NCBI GenBank assembly: GCA_944376785.1
Contig: CALWDV010000018.1
Location: 1-16,849 of the forward strand
DNA: 16,849 nucleotides
DNA from: an uncultured Clostridia bacterium
Lineage (GTDB): Bacteria; Bacillota; Clostridia; Christensenellales; UBA1242
Reading direction: 5' to 3'
Both the position numbers and the translations under genes were made by a program. Numbering within the stretch: position 1 is the stretch's first letter; every line of letters begins with the position of its first letter. The notes beneath the pieces were generated by a model, which had not been told where the DNA came from, made no database searches, and saw only the letters and a program-made list of their open reading frames with translations. This document shows, piece after piece, positions 14,901-16,849 of this stretch.

Positions 14901-15615
14901 ACGTATTGAACTAAGAAATGAAATTATTAAAGAGTTAAATGCTGAATATGGTGAAATTGAAAATGAAATTAAAAAATTAGTTGATGAATTTGACCTAGAA
15001 AAAGCAAAATATGAAAAACTTCAACAAGAAAAATTAAAAGCATACGAAGAAATTAAACAAGCAATTATAATCGAACGTGAAAAAGCAACTCGCGAATATA
15101 ACGATAAATTAAATTCAGAAGAAAACTTAACCGAACAACAAAAAGCAAAATTTGAAAAAGAATTTAAAGCTTACATTACCAAACTTGATAAACGTGCAGC
15201 AGATGAAGCTAAAAAATATGGTAAGAAAGATAACGCATTAGAAGTTATTAAAGCTAAACACACTCAAAAAGTTAAAGTTTTAACTGAAAGACAAAAATAT
15301 ATCCAAGAAGAAATTGCTAGAATCGAACGTGAAATTGAAGAAATTGCAAAACAAGAAGAAATTATGTGGAATGAATATAGACGTGCTAAGGAAGAAGCTA
15401 AAAAACAAAAACTTGAATATTTAGCACAAAAACGTAAAGAAAAAGAAGAACAAAAAGCTAAAAAACATTCCGCAGAAAAAAATAATTCTAAAACTGAATC
15501 AACAGAAATAAATAATGATAACACAAATAGTTTAAATAATGATGACGTTAACAATGTTGAAATTGTTGAACCAGATTTAGATAATAAAGATTCAAAAAAT
15601 AGCGATAATGAATAA
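11953..15615 (+). CDS. large cell-surface single-pass protein with four beta-sandwich repeats and cytoplasmic coiled coil
   Basis: A 1220-residue protein. Residues 1-44 form a signal peptide: basic start, hydrophobic core 14-30, possible cleavage after VYA44. The ectodomain (45 to about 930) holds four related units of about 205-225 residues. Each has a 'SYYKISVxVxT'-like strand, then '(G/N)xWxxYxxYV', 'xLxLGL', and ends in 'G(Y/F)VFFDDVxV' (227-236, 448-457, 675-685, 879-888). A 'YN.G'-like linker follows most units, and several units have an 'NPG' earlier. This pattern resembles carbohydrate-binding jelly-roll modules (CBM4/9-like), which is inference. One membrane helix lies at about 933-955, then basic residues, then a charged coiled coil at about 980-1165 and an acidic Asn/Ser-rich tail to 1220. 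There is no LPXTG or S-layer anchor. Arg codons CGT/CGC are common in the coiled coil, suggesting high expression. I know no named family for this whole architecture; adhesion, glycan sensing or wall-to-cytoplasm scaffolding are possible. Confidence 0.85.
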   Translation: MKTRNKKYGFKRFLVVGMLALSVFSTSFLVSNFENNKFSSPVYANYQEVQTTISNNDFSSYSTSTNPYTPNNWTFNNPLNNESIKYGVIDVYDTVFPDKMDDYELTDNPNFPAGDPTLGSSDPLYKHLMINSFAGFGRAGYTSSSFTLDANSYYSISVTLRTNDQAQASIYLSGLSDEDVNAEITNISTFNSWATYTLYVETNEFTSENATLELWLGSKEQNDTHKGAVFFNKVTLTKYSETTFNKNVENADKNRSKVISLFNPTYVDLINNSNFNEKPAEGESNAITGWTTLESSHNENQMLKVISTSNYNAEIDTEKGIANPGTNFKTEDSDILFMYNKENGKQAIKSNEFVVKQNELYMISVWAKSDCAVGNGATLMVEEVNENEDEDEEFTANTASLTTATSITTNSATNGWSQYKIFVEGHPLKDTKATLQIWLGTKDSETSGYVFIDDISVQQISYATYTNGSASGTNATYTFNANNTQFVVTNGNFNVAQKTENTLTYPLTTSNWTLTSEDENNTVENDLCGTINTKTFEFEKLTTYASNNNLGLTIKNPGLTPVQQINDATLDNSSNNVLMIGNKNVTSQNYKSDTFSLTASSYYKISVLVNTQFVKPVNAQENTGAQIKLENSTFTTLNITDINTNGEWQRINLYVHTGTNFTDFTLTLGLNNIQGFAFFDDVYAFTSTEEEYNANKGTNEFKVNLNVESNDSFDLHDNSSSALTTIYNWEATNHTEIDSVTYGALDTSKDVSIVFAGINNPGATTGNSVLAIYSNVDTHFTLKASQPIDLSVDSYYKITVRVRTMNISQEENKYDEDGNLIDFGATISLDGFDKSFTAINTEKDDIDGYATYTFYIKPTEDSQTYVTLGLGGEDNLASGYVFFDDVVVTTMEEAAYNEGILDQSKRTLVLSEKAPEDSAETEPEEFTGNEFNWYIVPSILLSLAIIIAIIGTSVRKFKITKTPKIKTKYDRRKTVEVDLNKRERIELRNEIIKELNAEYGEIENEIKKLVDEFDLEKAKYEKLQQEKLKAYEEIKQAIIIEREKATREYNDKLNSEENLTEQQKAKFEKEFKAYITKLDKRAADEAKKYGKKDNALEVIKAKHTQKVKVLTERQKYIQEEIARIEREIEEIAKQEEIMWNEYRRAKEEAKKQKLEYLAQKRKEKEEQKAKKHSAEKNNSKTESTEINNDNTNSLNNDDVNNVEIVEPDLDNKDSKNSDNE

Positions 15616-15616
15616 T

Positions 15617-15644
15617 AAAAAAACCATCGAAAGATGGTTTTTTT
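15617..15644. terminator. bidirectional intrinsic terminator
   Basis: A 12-bp stem (15617-15628 with 15633-15644; core ACCATC/GATGGT) is capped by a stable GAAA tetraloop with T-runs on both strands. It lies between the convergent membrane-protein and GNAT-like genes. Confidence 0.88.
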
Positions 15645-15648
15645 ATTG

Positions 15649-16737
15649 TTAATTTTCAAGTACTTTAAAATATGCAACACGTTTTTTATGTTTAATATGT
15701 TCAAATTTTTCAACCATTTGTTTTCCAAAATCATCATAAATAATAGGATTTGTGTTGGTATATGAAATCTTATATTTTTTAAAACCTAATATAAGTTTGC
15801 TTGCAATTAAATCTTCAATGCCTTTATTCCTATTTTTTGGACTTACGCAAATAAACAATATTTCAGCATAGTTAGGTTTTTTAAATGCCTTTATCATTTT
15901 AAAACTTTGCATTGATAACAAACTACCCTTGCTTTTGTTAAGTTCATTTGCAATGCCAGGAATGGCTAACCCAAAACCAACAACTGAATTGTTTTTATCA
16001 ACAACAACGCTAATAAAATCTAAATTAATTAAAAATTTAAATCTATTAATTAATTTTTCTTTTAATTTTGGAGTTATTGGAACTGCACCATAAACAGGCA
16101 CATAACATTCATTAATTAAATCAAAAACTTGTGATTTATATTTTTTTAATAATGAATTTGCATTTTTAGTTTTAACATTTTCATAATCATCATTTGACAG
16201 TTGAATTTTAAAATCCTTCGGCTCAAAAATTTTACATTCAATAAAACTTGCTTCTGGCACATAACCACATTTTTCAATTAAATTTTTGTAATATGGAAAA
16301 TTATATTGAGTAATAATGTTGCCAGATTTTGAAAAATCACTGACCTGAATACCAATTTTTTCTAAATCGTTAAATCCCATTGGCCCATGAACAACATTCA
16401 TATTGTTTTCTTTTGCCCAATTTTCAACAGCTTCAAACAATGCTTGGGCAACTTCATAATTATTAATGCAATCAAACCTAGTAAATCTAACACGTTTTTG
16501 GTCAGTTTTTTCGTTATATAAATTGTGAATAATTGCACCAATTCTGCCAACCACCAAATTATTTTGCTTAGCTAAATAAAACACACACTTTTCATCTTGT
16601 GAATTGTTATTAAAAATTAGTTGTTCCGAAATTTTTAAATTTGGAACATAATATTTGCAATCTTTATATAAATTAATTGGAAAATTAACAAATTCTTTTT
16701 GTTCTTTTAATGTTTTAACTTCTAAAATACTTACCAT
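15649..16737 (-). CDS. GNAT-like acetyltransferase family protein
   Basis: A 362-residue soluble protein, near the usual length (about 370-390) of a widespread but uncharacterised family labelled GNAT-like. Family landmarks: 'FVNFPINLYKDCKYYVP' at 16-32, 'YLAKQNNLVVGRIGAIIHN' at 54-72, 'NWAKENNMNVVHGPMGFN' at 106-123, 'YNFPYYKNLIEKCGYVPEA' at 145-163. The C-terminal half has a second GNAT-like unit with 'VVGFGLAIPG' at 252-261 and the acetyl-CoA pyrophosphate-loop signature V298-SPKNRNKG306. The ATG at 16737 follows a GGTGA site by three bases. The acceptor substrate is unknown. The gene is monocistronic, with its own promoter and a shared terminator 3' of it. Confidence 0.72.
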   Translation of the reverse strand: MVSILEVKTLKEQKEFVNFPINLYKDCKYYVPNLKISEQLIFNNNSQDEKCVFYLAKQNNLVVGRIGAIIHNLYNEKTDQKRVRFTRFDCINNYEVAQALFEAVENWAKENNMNVVHGPMGFNDLEKIGIQVSDFSKSGNIITQYNFPYYKNLIEKCGYVPEASFIECKIFEPKDFKIQLSNDDYENVKTKNANSLLKKYKSQVFDLINECYVPVYGAVPITPKLKEKLINRFKFLINLDFISVVVDKNNSVVGFGLAIPGIANELNKSKGSLLSMQSFKMIKAFKKPNYAEILFICVSPKNRNKGIEDLIASKLILGFKKYKISYTNTNPIIYDDFGKQMVEKFEHIKHKKRVAYFKVLEN

Positions 16738-16799
16738 ATTTCACCAAAAAATGTAAATAACAAAAAATTATTTAAATTATAATTATATTTTATAGTTAT

Positions 16800-16828
16800 A
16801 GTTTATTATTTTTTAAAAAATCAGTCAA
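16800..16828 (-). promoter_or_regulatory. promoter of the GNAT-like gene
   Basis: On the minus strand TTGACT (16823-16828), 17 bp and TAAACT (16800-16805). The -10 is the same hexamer as proposed for minD. The leader is about 55-60 bases long. Confidence 0.5.
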
Positions 16829-16849
16829 ATAATGAATGATTTAATTTAA

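Noticed and set aside
15264..15737. 157-codon minus-strand open frame
   Set aside because: It runs antisense through the coiled-coil region of the large membrane protein, across the terminator and into the GNAT-like gene; it has no ribosome binding site.
1..16849. Alternative genetic code with TGA as tryptophan
   Set aside because: Tryptophan is encoded by TGG throughout and no TGA lies in frame in any gene, which is not expected in such AT-rich DNA if TGA were a sense codon.
1..16849. Prophage, transposon or defence island
   Set aside because: No transposase, integrase, phage structural gene, terminal inverted repeats, target duplications or spaced direct-repeat arrays were found; the genes are mostly housekeeping or envelope-related with uniform base composition.

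Overview
The window is strongly AT-rich, gene-dense bacterial chromosome with Bacillota (low-GC Gram-positive) features: AGGAGG-type ribosome binding sites, sigma-A-like promoters (several with an extended -10 TG), short hairpin/T-tract terminators, and the Bacillus/Clostridium-type neighbourhood mreB-minD-spoIVFA-spoIVFB. A MinE is present, as in many clostridia. All 13 visible stop codons are TAA or TAG. An uncultured clostridial or related lineage fits best; I cannot name the species. No mobile element, CRISPR array, tRNA or rRNA was seen, and no gene-free stretch exceeds 300 bases.

Layout, left to right. At 1-1926 (minus) lies a ComEC DNA-uptake channel protein running off the left edge. 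A 57-residue cysteine-rich zinc-ribbon protein diverges from it (2048-2221, plus). It converges, across a bidirectional terminator, on a 759-residue DUF4132 protein (2293-4572, minus). Next comes a minus-strand cell-organisation block: an MreB-like actin (7414-8430) with its own promoter and terminator, then the minD-minE-spoIVFA-spoIVFB cluster (7195 down to 4678). minC, mreC and mreD, often found in this neighbourhood, are absent. Further right on the minus strand are a Ppx/GppA-family protein (8552-10060), a 2[4Fe-4S] ferredoxin (10250-10423) and a pair of half-length TauE/SafE membrane proteins (10586-11017 and 11032-11703). On the plus strand is a 1220-residue secreted, single-pass membrane protein with four extracellular beta-sandwich-like repeats and a long cytoplasmic coiled coil (11953-15615). 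It converges on a GNAT-like protein (15649-16737, minus).

The recurring theme is recognisable families whose active-site motifs have decayed: the ComEC nuclease-like domain, the MreB ATPase residues, and both the phosphate loops and HD motif of the Ppx/GppA protein. The giant membrane protein is the least explained object: it joins a putative glycan-binding ectodomain to a roughly 265-residue cytoplasmic coiled coil, and may form a wall-to-cytoplasm link. Several starts were moved downstream because the longest reading frame begins at a GTG or ATG inside or too close to the ribosome binding site.
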